A stretch of 64,000 bases of DNA, from assembly GCF_049243985.1 (NCBI RefSeq), contig NC_135376.1, positions 42,637,001-42,701,000 on the forward strand, given 5' to 3'. Below, piece by piece: positions 1 to 14,400 of the stretch (the stretch's first letter is position 1; each line of letters starts with the position of its first letter). Position numbers and translations under genes: made by a program. Source of the stretch: Paroedura picta. Lineage: Eukaryota > Chordata > Lepidosauria > Squamata > Gekkonidae. The notes beneath the pieces are model-generated. The model had not been told where the DNA came from. It did not search any database and saw only the letters and a program-made list of their open reading frames with translations.

Positions 1-1289
1 TAAAATCACAACATATGGCTACTTCCTGAGCACTGGAACACCACTAAACACTTCCCTTGTTGTCTAGCAAATGACCTTCAGCTTACACATTTTTCTCCTG
101 TCCTTGGTACCAGCTGGAGATGAGACCACTGCTCCGACAGTAAAGTCCTTTGTGTTTATGTGCCCCGCACCTCTCTACTTCTCTTGGATGAGATACAAAA
201 CCATACAGAACAGCTGCCCTGCCCTGGAACAAACTGAGTCAAGATTAAAAACAAATTAAAATGAGATTTTCTTTTTAAGAGCCAGATTTCCACAGGGAAG
301 AGTAATCTAGGATATTGTCATGGAAGGAAGAGGGCACCAAATGGGCCACTCTGCACTTTTTTAAATATAAAAAGGCAAGGTCAAGTCAGGACACTTTTGA
401 AATCCTGAGCTCAAAATCTCAGCTGAAGGAGAGAGATTGCCAGATGCCTTAATTGTTGTTAGGGGGGAGGGCCTTGCAAAGGACCCAAAGAACTTCAAAA
501 GGAGACTATGCCCACCCATAGTAACCTGGAGTTATATACAGCTTTGATGACAATGTATTAGGATCCCCCTCAAAGGGGGTGGGGGATTAATTTATCTTGA
601 GAAAAACAGCAAGGAAAAAATGTTCTGCTATTTCCTTTCTATATATAGTATAATATACTAAGTGCATTCATGATCTGTGCTCTTTTTACTGGGTCTAGCA
701 AAACGGATAAGTAATCTTTGGGAATTAGTTTCCTGGAACATTCCCTTTTAATAAATGGTGGGTTTTTCAAAAGTCAACAGCTGTGACATTTATTTTTTGT
801 CCCTCTATTTGGGAGGAAATCAGTGGTGGCAGAGGGAACAAATAAGGAAACCTTCTGACCCTACTAGGAAGACACAAAGGGCAATGCCTTGTATGGTGTT
901 CAGAAGTAGGCGACAGGATGCCTTTACCTGGCTTACTTCACAAAATATTTTTATGTCACAGGAAGCATCTTCTGTCTGGGGAAATCCCCCCCCACACACC
1001 AACCATAAAAGGGAAAGCCAAACACAGGCATACAAGTTCAAGGATGCTGCATTCCTCCCCAGCTTTCTCGCACTTGCATGTGGCAAACCAGGCAAACTGT
1101 ATACTTCTTTACTAGTGGAAGTCCTTTTTGTATAGGATAAGCCTGATGTGTGAGATGATCTTCGGCAATAAGGGGGCAACAAATGCACCCTGCACATGTT
1201 CAGAGGCCCCATAATGGTCTAACCACTGCTCCCAACGGCCCTGCTGGGGCCCAGTTCAGCTACACCTGTCTGCGCAGAAGAGGCAGCCT
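1..1289 (-). other. Part of MAP6D1 intron 1
   Basis: AT-rich non-coding DNA downstream of the first MAP6D1 exon. I could not find the second MAP6D1 exon here on the minus strand, so it should lie left of the window. The small open frames at 71-259, 755-1135 and 820-1212 have no recognisable similarity and no codon signal. Confidence 0.6.
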
Positions 1290-2110
1290 ACCTGTAGGAG
1301 GTGGTCCTGCGGAGGCCGGGCGGCGAGGCAGCGGACCAGAGCTGCTTGAAGGCGCCGTGCTTCCTGCCTGCCTCCCGCTCCGTGGCCGGCACGACGTACA
1401 CGCGCTGCCGGGAGCCGCCGTGCGCCACGGCGGGGGCGGGGGCTGCGGCGGACGGCGCTCCCCGGAGCTCCCCCCTGCGGCCCTCCCCGAGCCACGGCAG
1501 GGCGTCCCGCTTTTGCACCGGCCACGCGCGGAAGTCCTGCTGGTACTGGGTCTCTGCCGCGAAGGACTCCTTCCGCCGCCCGCCGCCCCGGCCCTTCCTC
1601 GACGGCCTCTTGCCGCCCGCCAGGCTGTCGTGCAGCGAGGGGGCGGACGCCGACACGGGCAGGGCAGAGGCCGGCCGGGGGCGCCCGGGGGGAAGGGGGC
1701 GGCCACGGCCGCCACCTGTTGGGATCCCTGGCTGCGGCGCCGCGCCCGCGCCCTCCGCCGCCGCCTCTTCTATGTCGGAGTAGTTGTGGATGGTGAGCGG
1801 CACGGCCAGGTCCGACTTGTCCAGCTGGTTCCAGAAGCGCGCCAGGCAGCAGACGCGAGTGATGCAGGGCCAGGCCATGGCGGCGGCAACATGCAAGGAG
1901 GGAGGGGGCCGGCAGAAGCGGGGAGCCTTCTCCCACGGGGGAAGGGGGGGAAGAGTCTGCAGCGAGAGGAAGGTGCTTCTGCGCGCCCCTTGGCTTGTGG
2001 ATAGCAGCACCTCCTCCCACCCGTTCCCTTGGTCAATATCAGCCCCTCGTTGTGGTTGTCAGACACGTGACGCCCCTTGTGCACCATCACCCCCCCCCCC
2101 CCAGACACAG
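1290..2110 (-). promoter_or_regulatory. MAP6D1: CpG island / promoter region of MAP6D1
   Basis: This 0.8 kb block is dense in CpG and GC, in sharp contrast to the AT-rich flanks. It covers the first coding exon and roughly 230 bp upstream of its ATG. The transcription start is not identifiable by eye. Confidence 0.65.
1292..1878 (-). CDS. MAP6D1: MAP6D1, first coding exon (partial gene)
   Basis: MAP6 domain-containing protein 1, a small palmitoylated relative of the microtubule stabiliser MAP6/STOP. The exon reads 195 codons plus 2 nt. The start MAWPCITRVCCLARFWNQLD, with cysteines 5, 10 and 11, is the family's conserved N-terminus and palmitoylation region, and it fixes the ATG at 1878. An Mn-type microtubule-binding module (TQYQQDFRAWPV) lies near residues 110-121. 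The exon ends in TTSYR, where the second module is split by the intron; the donor is AG|GTAGGC at 1291. The remaining exons are beyond the left edge. Residues 40-105 form a Gly/Pro/Arg/Ser-rich linker, making the exon roughly 60 codons longer than my memory of the human one. Base composition is very GC-rich, so open frames on the other strand and in other frames are shadows. PARL lies upstream on the same strand, as in human. Confidence 0.92.
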
Positions 2111-5100
2111 ATGGAGCTTAATGCAGCAGCTGCTGCCAGGGATGCAAAAATAAAGGAGGGGGGGAGAGAGAGCACAGGCATAGCATCAGTAGTCACCGAG
2201 CTTTCTGCCATCCTCTCCTACTTTTCCCACATGCTGTCTAGGAAATCTCTTGGATTGCTGCTCCTTTGATCACATCAGACCAGCTCAACACAGAGAGCTA
2301 TACACTTTCAAACAGATTGGAGCAAGCTTATTTTTGAGTACTGTCTGATTGAATTGCTCTTATTATTTTATAATCCATCTTGATTCTCAGTGAGAAAGAT
2401 ATCTTATACATTGTAATCAGTGATAGAGGAAGCAATAAAGAGGTGCCTTCTCCTGCTGTAGCAGATCTGGACTTAACATGCACAGGCTAGAGGAATTACC
2501 AGTGCACCTCCGTCAAAGGACTGAGCATTCCTTTTCATTCTCATTAGTTTTCTATATTCAAGTACAATACTTTACAGGAAATGTATGCAAGCAGGACTGT
2601 AAAAACACAATCAACAAAAAAAGTATAGGTACCTGCTCCTTAGTAGTTTGTGTACAAGAACTCACACAGTTTATTCTTTACCATACATTTTTAGTATTAA
2701 CATAAGAACATTTCTGATATCACCACAAGATAGCCATTGAAGTGAGATTACCTTTGCAGTTTAATGTCTTAACAGATGGCTAAAGGCTGTGATGCAACAG
2801 TATTATTTTTAACAGTGAGCTGTAGTGATTATTAAATAATTAAAATTCCCTATTGCATAATACACAAGACTGAGGTAACAATCCTTAATAAGATTACTTC
2901 CAATCAAGTTATCTTTTAAAACTGCGTAATGTCATTAATAAAATAGATTTGTAATTTCCTGGTCAAATATCCATTTGATATTACCAAAAAATATGTAACA
3001 CTCATGATACATAAAAAGCAGACAGAGTTAGGATTTTCCTTCTATGTGTTCTGCTGCATCCAGTCTGCAAAGATCTGCCCCATTCCCTATCATATGGGCA
3101 AAAGCATAAGATGAAGTTTCCTTCTGAACTGTTAAGGCTTTAAAGAAGGGCTCACATTTTCCAAAGTAGCAGTGATTTTTGTATCTTGATGACTTTGTTT
3201 GGCAATTTTAGTGTGCCAGCTCTGAAAACAAGAGTCAGTATCACTCAATTAAATAAAGTTATAATTTGTTCTACACTTTTAAAATCTGATTTCAATTTTT
3301 TTTAACTCGCTGAAAGCAGCTGACAATATGCATACCATCTATTTCAAAATAATTAGAAGGGATCAGGTACAAATTGTGCTGTTTTCTAGCAGCAAAAAGC
3401 TGGGTGTTAAAAAGAACAAAGCTCCTGTCTATCAGTTATACTCATGGCTTACTTTGTAAGCAGTAAGAGAGTGGGAAAACTCTTTAGAAAAATCAGTTAT
3501 ATAGCAGCAGTTCCCTTCTCCTAAATGAGTTTGCATAACTGACTCCCGGACAGCTTTCACAAATCAGTTAATCCAAGAAATTATGACACAAAAAGGGAAA
3601 GTGAAATTAGGTATAAAGTTCATAGAAGATGGAAGGCATTACTCTTGCTAGAAGAGCAAAACATTAACTGTAAGGATATTTTTTATTTTATAATTTAATT
3701 TATATCCCACCAGTCCAATTGACCAGCTCGTGGATAATCAAAACTATGCAATTTACAGGTTATTCAATCTCAAACTATGATAAATCATTCTCTCTTGTAG
3801 CAATCTGACTTAAGCAAATGGCCTCTTAGCCATCCAGGATGAGTTCTTTATGAAAGTATTACCTATATGGGAGGAAACAAACTTCCAAGTTTTAATGTTC
3901 AGAAATGAGTCTAACCTATTGTTTCTGTTATCATTTATCCAAAGCAACACCACTAAATATACCAGAGCATCTCTTTAAGCTGAACATGCCTGTCAGTTAA
4001 CACAAGTTCTCAATTTACACAATTGTATCTATTTGATCTATTATGTAAGTGGTAAATACTGGTTCTCTATTTGACACTATAGTACTTAGGAACTTTACAG
4101 AAAACATGCTGCTCTATTCTAGCATCCATATTTGAAGGAAATTCTGTAAAACTAGAATAAAATTAAAATCCCCTCGTGCTTCTTTTTTCTCTTTCCACTT
4201 CTTATTGAATCCTGCCAAATCAAGTTACAAATGATATATTTCAGGCTTCAGTCAAAATCCTGATTATTACAGGCTTTGATCTGAAGAAGAAGCAAGAAGA
4301 CTCAGAAATCTGTGTTTGTTGAAATGAGGGATTTCAAAAGCCATTTGTGTCTCTGCTGTTCAAAGAAAATAAAACATCCTACTGAGGATGCTCAGGAATG
4401 CTTAAAGTAGACCCCATTCAATATTTTGGACACTGGATGTGGTGCATGCACGCACGTCAGCAGAGCACCGCTTTTCTATGTGCTCTATAGAATTCTAATG
4501 CCTGATGTGTAATCTCATGATATGAATTACAAACATCTCCCCCACAACCTTTACAAAAAAACACCTAAAAGCAGCCTCTTAAGCAGAGGACTGAAAGATT
4601 TCTTCACCCTTTCCTCTGAACTTTCCACCCAAGGCTGCTTGGTTTGTTTTTTTAGAAAGATACCCATTTCTGTAAATTAAGTTCAGTTTGGAGTTAAAGC
4701 TGTATGCCCTCATAACATACACTGTAATTCAGGCTGCTGCCCAACACCCATATTATGGATTCTCTCAGCCCACATTTAGATCTTTATAAATGTGTAGGTA
4801 TTATTTTATAGTACAGAAACCACTACTCAAGTCAAACACACATGCAGAAGAGTAAGATGAGGACAATAAATAGGAACCAGAATTCTTTCATTAAAAAGGT
4901 GTGTCTAGAAAAATTCTTCTTAGAATTCAATATACACATTTGCAGTCATGCCAGATTTTGCTGTTACAGTTACTCTGCAGTATGCTTATTTTTTATAACT
5001 GTAAATAATAAATCAAAATAAACGTAACATTAAACCAATGTTCTGACTTAGCAGTGATATCAGGGCTCTCTCAACCTCACCTACCTCACAGGGTGTCTGT

Positions 5101-5289
5101 TGTGGGGAGAGTAAAAGGAAGGCAAATGTAAGCTGCTTTGAGACTCCTTCGGTTAGAGAAAAGCGGCATATAAGAACCAACTCTTCTCCTCCTTCTCCTT
5201 CTTCATTGGGCCATTGATCCAAGTAAGGGAACTCCAACATAGTCCAGAAAATGATTATCAGCTCACTTCATAAAGCAGTAAGGTAAATC
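2111..5289. other. MAP6D1-PARL spacer
   Basis: AT-rich intergenic DNA between the MAP6D1 promoter and the PARL 3' end, about 3.2 kb. Apart from a truncated tRNA-derived SINE at 5037-5206 I recognise nothing in it. No long open frame, hairpin or GC-rich block stands out. Confidence 0.6.
5037..5206 (+). repeat. tRNA-derived SINE, 5'-truncated copy 1
   Basis: Carries the body and tail of the family seen complete at 63398-63672: CTCAACCTCACCTACCTCACAGGG, the GTAAGCTGCTTTGAGACTCC-like block, AAAGCGGCATATAAGAACC, and a final TCTTC-rich stretch. The tRNA-like head is missing. It lies just past the likely PARL poly(A) site. Confidence 0.85.
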
Positions 5290-5295
5290 TTTATT
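5290..5295 (-). terminator. PARL: Candidate PARL poly(A) signal
   Basis: AATAAA on the minus strand (context CAATAAAGA), about 180 nt past the PARL stop codon. It is the first good signal downstream of the stop. Position and motif only; the cleavage site is not proven. Confidence 0.5.
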
Positions 5296-5474
5296 GTCTC
5301 AGTTCTGCCACAGTTACTATCAAATACAATTCTTTTCAAATGTGGATTGCCACATTGGACACTGAAGTTCCTAAAACCCAGTATTGGATGGCAGCACAAT
5401 AACTAGTCCATTTTCAGATCTTCAAGTACCATGCTGCAGCTGTTAAGCATCTTCTAAAATTCGACATCTGTGAC

Positions 5475-8400
5475 TCACTTTTTTGAACTCCCAGTCCTTA
5501 TGTTATGCCAAGCCTTCACCAGTGGTTCTCTGTTCTTCCAAATAAGTTCATTTCCAAATGTTACATACCACCTTAAAGCAACATAAACACAGCTGAAATT
5601 CCATCGCGTGAAGCATTACAGATGTAATAAATATTTATCAGATAAACACCAGATAAACACCATTAAGTCACTGGCTGAAAACCCATCCCAACAGTAAATT
5701 AAGTGTCTGTATTATAATAACTGCTGTATTTTTCAGCACTATTTTCAAGATGAAGTTATGCCACACTGTCATAGTAATAGTAATATAGTATATAAAAAAG
5801 CCCCTTACATGCCAAACAGGGCTCCCCCAAGATGAGCAGCATGATCAAAAAACTTCCAACCGAAAACAAGTCCTGCACAATCCATTGCAATAATGGCTTT
5901 TAGAGCCTAGAATAAGTAAACAACAAATAAAGCATTGGTAAGACTTCAACAGACAACAACAAAATGAAGCTTGTATTTCAGTAGGTCAAAAACAGGAAAA
6001 TGGTGAAACATTCCTCATACAACTTTCTCTTCCGCTATATATAGGCAATAGCCTTTAAGAACATAAGATTCCTGCTGTATCAGAGCAGTGGTGCAACCAG
6101 TGCATCATAATGCTTCATGCAGCAGCTAACCAGTTGCCCAGTAGGGCCAACAAACAGGCACAGAAGCCAAGGCCTTTTCCTGATGTTTCCCTAGTACTGG
6201 TATTCAGAGGTTTACTGCCTCTGAACCTATTCTCCATTAATCCAGCCCCCTTTTAAAGCTGTCTATGATCATAGCCATCACCACCCCTGCAGGCAGCAAA
6301 TTCCACCATTTAATTACTCATTGAGTGAGGAAGTATTTCCTTTTGTTTGTCCTACACCTATTGCCCACCAATTTCATTGGGTGTCTTGAGTTCTGCTATT
6401 ACTGGAAAAGGAGGGGGAAAACTTCCTATTCTCCATCCCATGAATCATTTTATCAAGCGTTGAGTATAAGGGCTGTACTTGGATTTTGATTGGATTCAAG
6501 TTACTATAGCCTTGGCTGCTGCTTCCATCCTAATGGGCTGAGCAAATAATTTTCTCCAGACCTTAGCTCACCACAGGTAAAATAGATTCAAGTGGGTAGC
6601 TGTGTTGGCCTGAAGCAGCACAACAAAGCAAAATCAGAGTCCAGTGGCACCTTTAAGACCAACAAAGATTTATTCAAGGCGTAAGCTTTCAAGTGCAAGC
6701 AACTGCTGAGGGGAAAAAATAACTAGCAACAAGCAATGGGGCCAAACAATCAAAAACCCTCATATTAACGAAGTGCTAGATGCATGTCAAAACAGGTGTC
6801 AATTTTGACAGATTAAAGAGTATTGTTTTTATTGTGGAAAGTATAGCATTAAGTCAGACTGTGCCAGAACAACTCACTACTGGATTATTAAAACTGCACA
6901 GTTAGTTCACTTATGACAGAGCCCCTAATTTTAAACCTTTTCATCCAGTGGCTATTTAGAAAAGCAGGATTTTAAGATAGTAAATCTCAGCTACCAGAAT
7001 ATTGATACTGAGGTGGCAGGGGAAATGAGGGAAACATTCAAAAGCAGTTGATGATATGGCAAGAGGATCTGCTGTTCATAGTCCAACTCCATGCAAATTG
7101 GGTCACACCCAAAGTAGGGCTTTGGGTCCTGGCCCACACCATTAGCAATATTCTAACTAATAAGCTAGAAATGTCAGTAAGAAATGCCACAAAGTGATGC
7201 AAATATATAGTTCATTACTGTAAGAACACAGTGCAACAGTGAATGTGTCTCTTGAGCTGAAATTGACTTTAAAACTGCATGCAACTTTGAAATACTGATA
7301 AAATAGAAGTGTGCTCAGCTAACTGATCGGCAGAAAAAGGGAAGGTGGACACCAATGATTACTTACATTTCCTGCTGTAAATGTGAACATTGGAAGAAAT
7401 ATTATAGCGAGCTTGGCTTCCGGCATCTTTGTACATACAGCTGCAAGGATAGTCATTATAGCACCTGACTAGAATTACATTAAAATACAAATTAAATTAA
7501 GAACATTACCACATGACCTTATAATATTGCTTTGCAATACTAGACAAGCATACTCATTTCATTTTAGAATATAAATATATCAACTTCTACTCCAGATCCA
7601 TGAAGTTAGAAAATATGTAAGGTGGGGAAAGATGCAGCAGAAGCCCAGGCATACTAGCTTTAAATTCCCACAGCCATTTGAAAGGAATTATTTCAGATAA
7701 AGGCTCTTGAGACAAATTGCTTAAGAAATCACAGTATCTTTACTCAGAGATGGTTTTATGACCCAACGTTTTTTTGAAATAGTCAAACAGAAATTGTCCT
7801 GACCTGGATAGCCCAGGTTAGCTCGATCCTGTCCGATCTCAGAAGCAGAGTTGGCCCTGCATAGTATTTGTACGGAAGACCACCAATGAATACAAGGGTC
7901 ATGACACAGAGGCAGGTAATGGCCAATCACCTAAAGTCCTACAGAGTCACCATAAGTCTGCAATAACTTGATGGCACTTTCTACCACCACCAGAAATGTA
8001 TGCAGTATCAAAAAATCTGTCATGCAAACTCCTCTACTCTCAACCACTGCCCTAACACTCTCTCATTGCTATGGTAAAATGTTTAAACATCCCTTCAAAA
8101 TAAGATACAGACATGCCACAACAATGAACATAAGGAACATTTTATTTTCATGGAAATTTTAACTCATGACAATGACAAATCAATGGGAACCCTGAGCTTG
8201 TTTCTCTGTAATGAGATAGTCCCATCTGGGAGTGATGGGAGACAATGACACCCAAAGTGTGTTGTAAAGGGCTGGTGGGGGGGGGGGGGAGGCGTCCTTC
8301 GCGGCCCACCTCCAATTAGTCGACGGACCACATGTGGTCCACAGCCCACAGGTTGGGGAATTGCTAATGTAAACTACAAAAGCAGTTACAACATACCCAA

Positions 8401-11400
8401 CTTATTTGCAACACTAACAAACTCAACTAAGTGTACAGCTCTCCGCAGCTTGCAACCTCATCCCCATGTAACTTTATTTAATATATATAAAGTAGTCACT
8501 TTAAAGACTAAAATTTAACTAACCTTTTTTTTTTCTTTGATGCTCAGATTCAACTTACAGAAAAGTCCCCAAATTTCATTAATGTCTCCTTTAGTACCTC
8601 CCCCAGCATACCTACTTCTGCTTAATGCACTATGCACAGAATAGTTTCTGAAAAGCAGGTAGATTAGCTTGAATTCAGAAGTACAACTCACAGCTCCAAG
8701 TGATGTTCCAAACCTCCCTGTGGCTACTTTGCAGACATAACTTACAAATGTGGAAACAACACCTAGAAAATTAGAAAATCAGAAAACAAGAATTTAGTTA
8801 GGAAACACAGTATTACTGAGGATGGAACCTGAGGCTCTTTTCTGTACTAACCATCTCTCTAAGGAGCAATTTTTTAGATAGATAGTATCTTCTCTCAATG
8901 ATTATTTAGAAAGTTTACAAACTACCTTGCCAGGCTCAAGCTTGACTCGGATGAATGTACAAGGGGATAAGCATATCCTGCTCTCAAAGTTGCCTCAGTG
9001 CCCTGCCGTAAGGCTCATGGCGGTTTATACAAATTGTATCGTAGGGATATACATTGTAATCATAACAACAGCCATAACACTGGGTTCCAATTGAACAACA
9101 GTATTATATCAATTCACATTACAACAATAACTCTCTAAACATGAACCTACAGGGAGGTCAGTTTGGGTTCAGGTCGTGGAGGGGGTTGTCTGGGGGACCA
9201 GCAGATGTTGATGAGCCAGCCAGAAAACTGAATGCCTCTTCCTTTGCTTCTACATGCAAAACAAGCGTTCTATCACTTAGCCACAGCCTCTTCCCAAGAT
9301 ATAATACAACATACTGTCTAAAAATTAGTCAACATTTAAGCACGGTAGAAGTCTGAGTTTATTACCAGCAGAGAAATATACTGCCATGAACTGCTCCCGT
9401 CCGAGAAGAGAGACTATACTGGTTGAGAAGCTCCAAAGAACATACATGTTGGCTGCCATGTGCAGAAACGAGAAATGACTAAAGGTAGACAGAATCATGG
9501 GAAAGCACAAAACTCCTAGGTAAAAAAGAGGGCGGGGGAATGGATCATTTTATTACTATATTCACCTTCAATTTTCAAATTATCTATTGGAGACAACTTA
9601 ACAAGAGAAAGTGTATGTGTGTCACAAAAAAAACCCATTAAGTGTTGTCCATATAAAATGTAGATGCTTTTTAAATTTATTTATTTACAAATCTGTATAC
9701 CGCTGCTGGCCTTTGGAACTCGTGGCGGTTCACAATAAAACAATAAAAAACAATACAATCCCCTTAAAAAAACCCTTAAAAACATTAAGCAATAAACATT
9801 GAACTTTAAAAGATTGCGATGCAAGAGTTCTAACCCCAACCGTCTGTCCAACTAGGGGTCAAGAACTCTCTTTCATTGGGAGGGATGCTAACCAATGCTA
9901 AGGGATCTGCCGATGGTAACTCCGGGACCCACCATGGCCTCAACTATATGCCTGGCAGAAGAGCTCCATCTTATAGGCCCTGCGGAAAGCTGACAAATTC
10001 AACAGGGCACGTAGCTTTTCAGGGAGCTCATTCCAACAGGTTGGGTCCAGGGATGAAAAAGCCTTTGTTGTTGTTGTTAGCTGCCTCAAGCCTGTTCTCA
10101 GGGATGGACTGCCAAAAAATCCAAATAATACTAATAATACAGCCAAAGCAAATGTTAATTTAAAACCAATATACACAATTTGCCTAAATATGTATGGGTT
10201 ATAATAATTACCGTACACTTACGAGAATTTGCTGTAAAATATGTAACCATTATCCGCTGCATAGCAGGTACCCGCCATAAGCAGAATACTAAAACATTTG
10301 CTGCTATAATGCCTACAAATTTAAGAAGAGTTTAGTGATAAAGCAGACAATCAGGAAAATTATTCACCTTGTAAATACAATCACCGCAAAATGATTATTT
10401 TAAAAAGTGCATTTAAGCAGGAATAACTGAACACAAGAAATTTTTAGATAAACTTTAATTTTGTTCCATTATGGATTTCATATCCAGATGCACAAACTGA
10501 GAAATACATTTTATGTCTCTTGCAAACCATTTGGCATAATTTTTCATAAGAACAGCACCTAAGTATTTTCATTTTATACAACAGAGATTTGAATTATGTC
10601 TAAGAATATACTAGAGGAAAACTAAAAATTGGCTGTCTAAAAAAAACAGGAACATCTTACATTGATAAGTAATCAGTTTTCTTCTTGAAATATTGATTTT
10701 TCAGTTACTGACTTCATTAAAAACTGTACATAAAGCAAATTCTTTGTGGTATCCTAGTAATACATATATCTTTCTATGTAAACAACTGACTCCAGTACCA
10801 ACAACTATATGTGCCCTAAGACATGTCTATTCCATCTGAACAGATAGAATAGGGTAATCTTCAGAAGTATTATCTATCTATTCAGGACTGCAATATGCCA
10901 TCATACCACAAAGAAATTAGAAGAAGACAACTTGGTTCTTATATGCTGCTTTTCTTTACCAGAAGGAGTCTCAAAGTGGCTTCCCTTTCCTCTTCCCACA
11001 ACAGACACCCTGTGAGGTAGGTGAGGCTGATATTACTGCTTGGTCAGGACAGCTTTATCAGTGCTGTTGCAAGTCCAAGGTCACCCAGCTGGCTGCGTGT
11101 GGGGGAGTGGGAAATCAAACCTGGCTCACCAGATTAGAAGTCTGCACTCCTTACCACTACACCAAGCTAGCAGGTGAAATAAAATGTGCACATATTAGTT
11201 TAAAGGGGATATGTTCCAGGCATGTTTGGTAACATCTTTTACCTGCATAATATTCAAGCTGAGTTTCTGACTCCCCTCCTGCTTGAAGGCAATAAACTCT
11301 GGCCAAAGTCAAAGACTTAAGCCATTTAGTAATAGCCAAAGAACTCCTGGGCCCTGGCTCTTAGCATATAACTTGCACTTTGTGGCTGTAAGTCAACTCC

Positions 11401-14400
11401 CTAGATCTAAGACCAGCATGGAATTCATGCTGTATGTTTGTTTTTTATTTTATAATTGTTGAAATTGTATTGCAGGGGGGAGGTTTGGGGGAAGGGGAGC
11501 AACTTTGAGATCATAGCAGAAACAAAAGCAGTTTATAAATGCCAAAATAAATACTTAGAAAAGCAAAATAAACATGTGGGTAGGCAACACTGCCCTAGGT
11601 TTAACAGCCATCCAGTGACATACTGTACCTTGTTTGCCATATCTCTCTTCCTGAGAATGTCTAATACTTGTAAGCTAACACAAACCTGAGACAGCACGTT
11701 GCCCTTCACTCAGTGATTTCCACCATTGGTTAATCTGAAAGAGAATGAGCAAAAACATCATCTAGATACCTAAACCATCCAGCACTTCCGGGAATTTATG
11801 TGTATCACATACTGTTCAGTTTTCAATATACAAAACTCTATTAAAGAAAAAGAAATTGAGAGATTAAACATAATATTTAAACTAAACACTCTTATCCCAG
11901 AATTTCTAAAAAACACTACACATAAATGTTTATTTTGAATAGATGATCATACCACTGTTCTTCTCTAGTTTATTTAATTTAATTGCCCTCTGTTGATGAT
12001 CTGGTCATTTCCGTTGTTTCATACCATAAGGAAAACCACAGCTATATTGACATGTAAGAGAAGCTATACTTTTCATCTTGCCCGGTTTCAAAAGGAAGCT
12101 TGTCAGAGCTGTATTTTCTGACAAAGTTACAATATGACAATATGCACCAATTTCTGTGTTCTGCCTGGATTTTCTGCTTCATGAACGTTTCATGATTTCC
12201 AATATCCATACGAGTGTGCAATAAGACTAATATTTCAGGCATCTTAAGTAAACCCCAAACCTTCCCTTTGCCTCTCAAATGGCAGAGTCCCCTCCCATTT
12301 AGATGTACCGTATTTGCCGGTGTATAAGACGACTGGGCGTATAAGACGACCCCCCAACATTTCCACTCTAAATATAGAGTTTATTACATTACATTACAGT
12401 ACTGAAGTGCACCCGGCGTATAGGACGACCCCCCCCCCCCCCACTTGGAGGTATGTTTTTCAGGGGGAAAAAGTAGTCTTATACGCCAGCAAATACTGTA
12501 GCTTTATTCATAGAGAAAGTATGAGCAAAACTTGGCATGATCCCATAAATAGGTGAGATGTTTCTTTTGTTCCTTCCCCAACTTTGTGGAGGATGCCAGA
12601 AGCAGATACAGAGCAACTGGTGTACAACTATTAGTATTTTAATAGCCCAGCTCTCATTGAGGCTCAATGTGGATTGCATAGTATAAAACAATGCAATCAA
12701 ATACCAGATGACATCAAAAAAACAATGCTCCATTTGCATAATATGCGCATTAGGTCATTTAGATTTGGGGGACAGGAATATGGCAACCCCACACATTTGA
12801 AGATTAATTTACTATAGCATTTTTAATGCTAGGGAATAATTTCTTGCTTCCTCATGCTTTTTCTTCAAATTAAAAATACTTGAAGGCAACAGACCCTGGT
12901 TGGCCACACAGCCTTGTATATGGCTTTTGAAATAAGTACAGACTCTGTCCCAGAGAGCAGAAAACTTTTTAAAGAAATACCTTATTTTCTTTTGCATTTA
13001 AGAACCACATGCTCTTATCTCCTATCAAGCCAAATTCTACCAATTTGGCCCATGATCACAGATTTCTGTCCTACACTGATTTTTCTGATGTTATAGCTTG
13101 GGTTTATAGGAGAATAAATAAAGTCACTGAGTGGCTACAAGGAGTGAAAACAAGAAAATGTATATATATTTTTTAATTTTCTGCTTTTCTAAAATCAGGA
13201 ATATACTAAGAATATAAAGCTAAGAGAATGGTTTAAAAAATCTTGCTAGTTTATGGATCCTGCACTTCAATTCAGTACTGAGGAATCTTTTTAAGCTGCT
13301 TCATGTTTTATACTGTTTTTATGCCCTGGCTATTTTTTAAATTGTTAACAACTTGTATTGATGCTTTATTTTGTTAGCCATTTGCAGCAGCTTCCATGGA
13401 GATGGCACAGACATTTTCTAAATAAATTAACAAACTGCACAAAGTAAACTGCCAAAACAGAAAATATGCAAGCACCCTATTACAGCTGCACAGCCAGACT
13501 GCAGATCATCACAATACAATAAAGACAACCATAAAAGTCAAATAAACATTCTGTTTGTGACTTCAATATTCATGCACTTTTCACTAACAAAATTAGGAAG
13601 TCTTGCAAAATCCCTGGATAGTAAGACATAGTAGAGAAAGTGTTATTGAATTTGTCCACAACAATGAAAAAAGATTTACCAGTTAGCACAGAGCATCTCT
13701 GTTTTAATATATGGTTTCATAACAAGAAAAAAAACTGTGTTATTATACAGAACAAGTTCCTCGTACCTCCCTTCTGATGTCCAACTCCGTACGTAGTTTG
13801 ATTCTATCCATCCAGTCTGCTCGAGTGATTTCAAAATACTTCTGGAACTTTTCTTTGAGCGTTTCATATTGCCAAATAGCTGCTGAGCCAAAAGCACAGC
13901 CTGAAAACTATAAATATATTTATAGTCAAGGTATGTAATAAAACAATAAGATGTGCAGGAGTGAATATAGAATTAGAACCTGCAATAGTCCATATTACCA
14001 AAGACATTCAACAGTTTCCTATTTACTGAACTGTTGTTCTGGCATTTAAGTATCTTCATATAACCAAGAAACCCTTTTTCTGCAAAACAAGCATATCTTT
14101 CCTTTTAATAAACGAGTTTGCATCAGTGACAAATGATAGCTGTTAAGGAGATGTCACATATTGAAAGTATCATTACCCCAATTGTGAAGAAGAATGGTTT
14201 CACAAGCTTCTTAACTGAATGGGAAGGTGTTGGAAAGATTACATCCTCTACCGGAGGAGACAAACCAGTTCTCTGTGGTTTGGTACTGGTTCCTGAGTTA
14301 GGCCTTTGGAAACCACTCTTCTGTGCTGGTCTTCTGAATCCATTTCTTTGTTGTGTATACAAGGCAGACCTGGCCAAGAAAACACATACCAAACAAAAGG

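Noticed and set aside
1256-2020. Overlapping long open frames on both strands of the MAP6D1 CpG island (for example 1183-2004 plus, 1256-2020 minus)
   Set aside because: GC-rich DNA gives few stops. Only the minus frame containing MAWPCITRVC shows family similarity.
7795-7990. Possible 5S rRNA gene
   Set aside because: Only a diverged internal part of 5S is present and it is fused to an RTE-like tail; it is a SINE.
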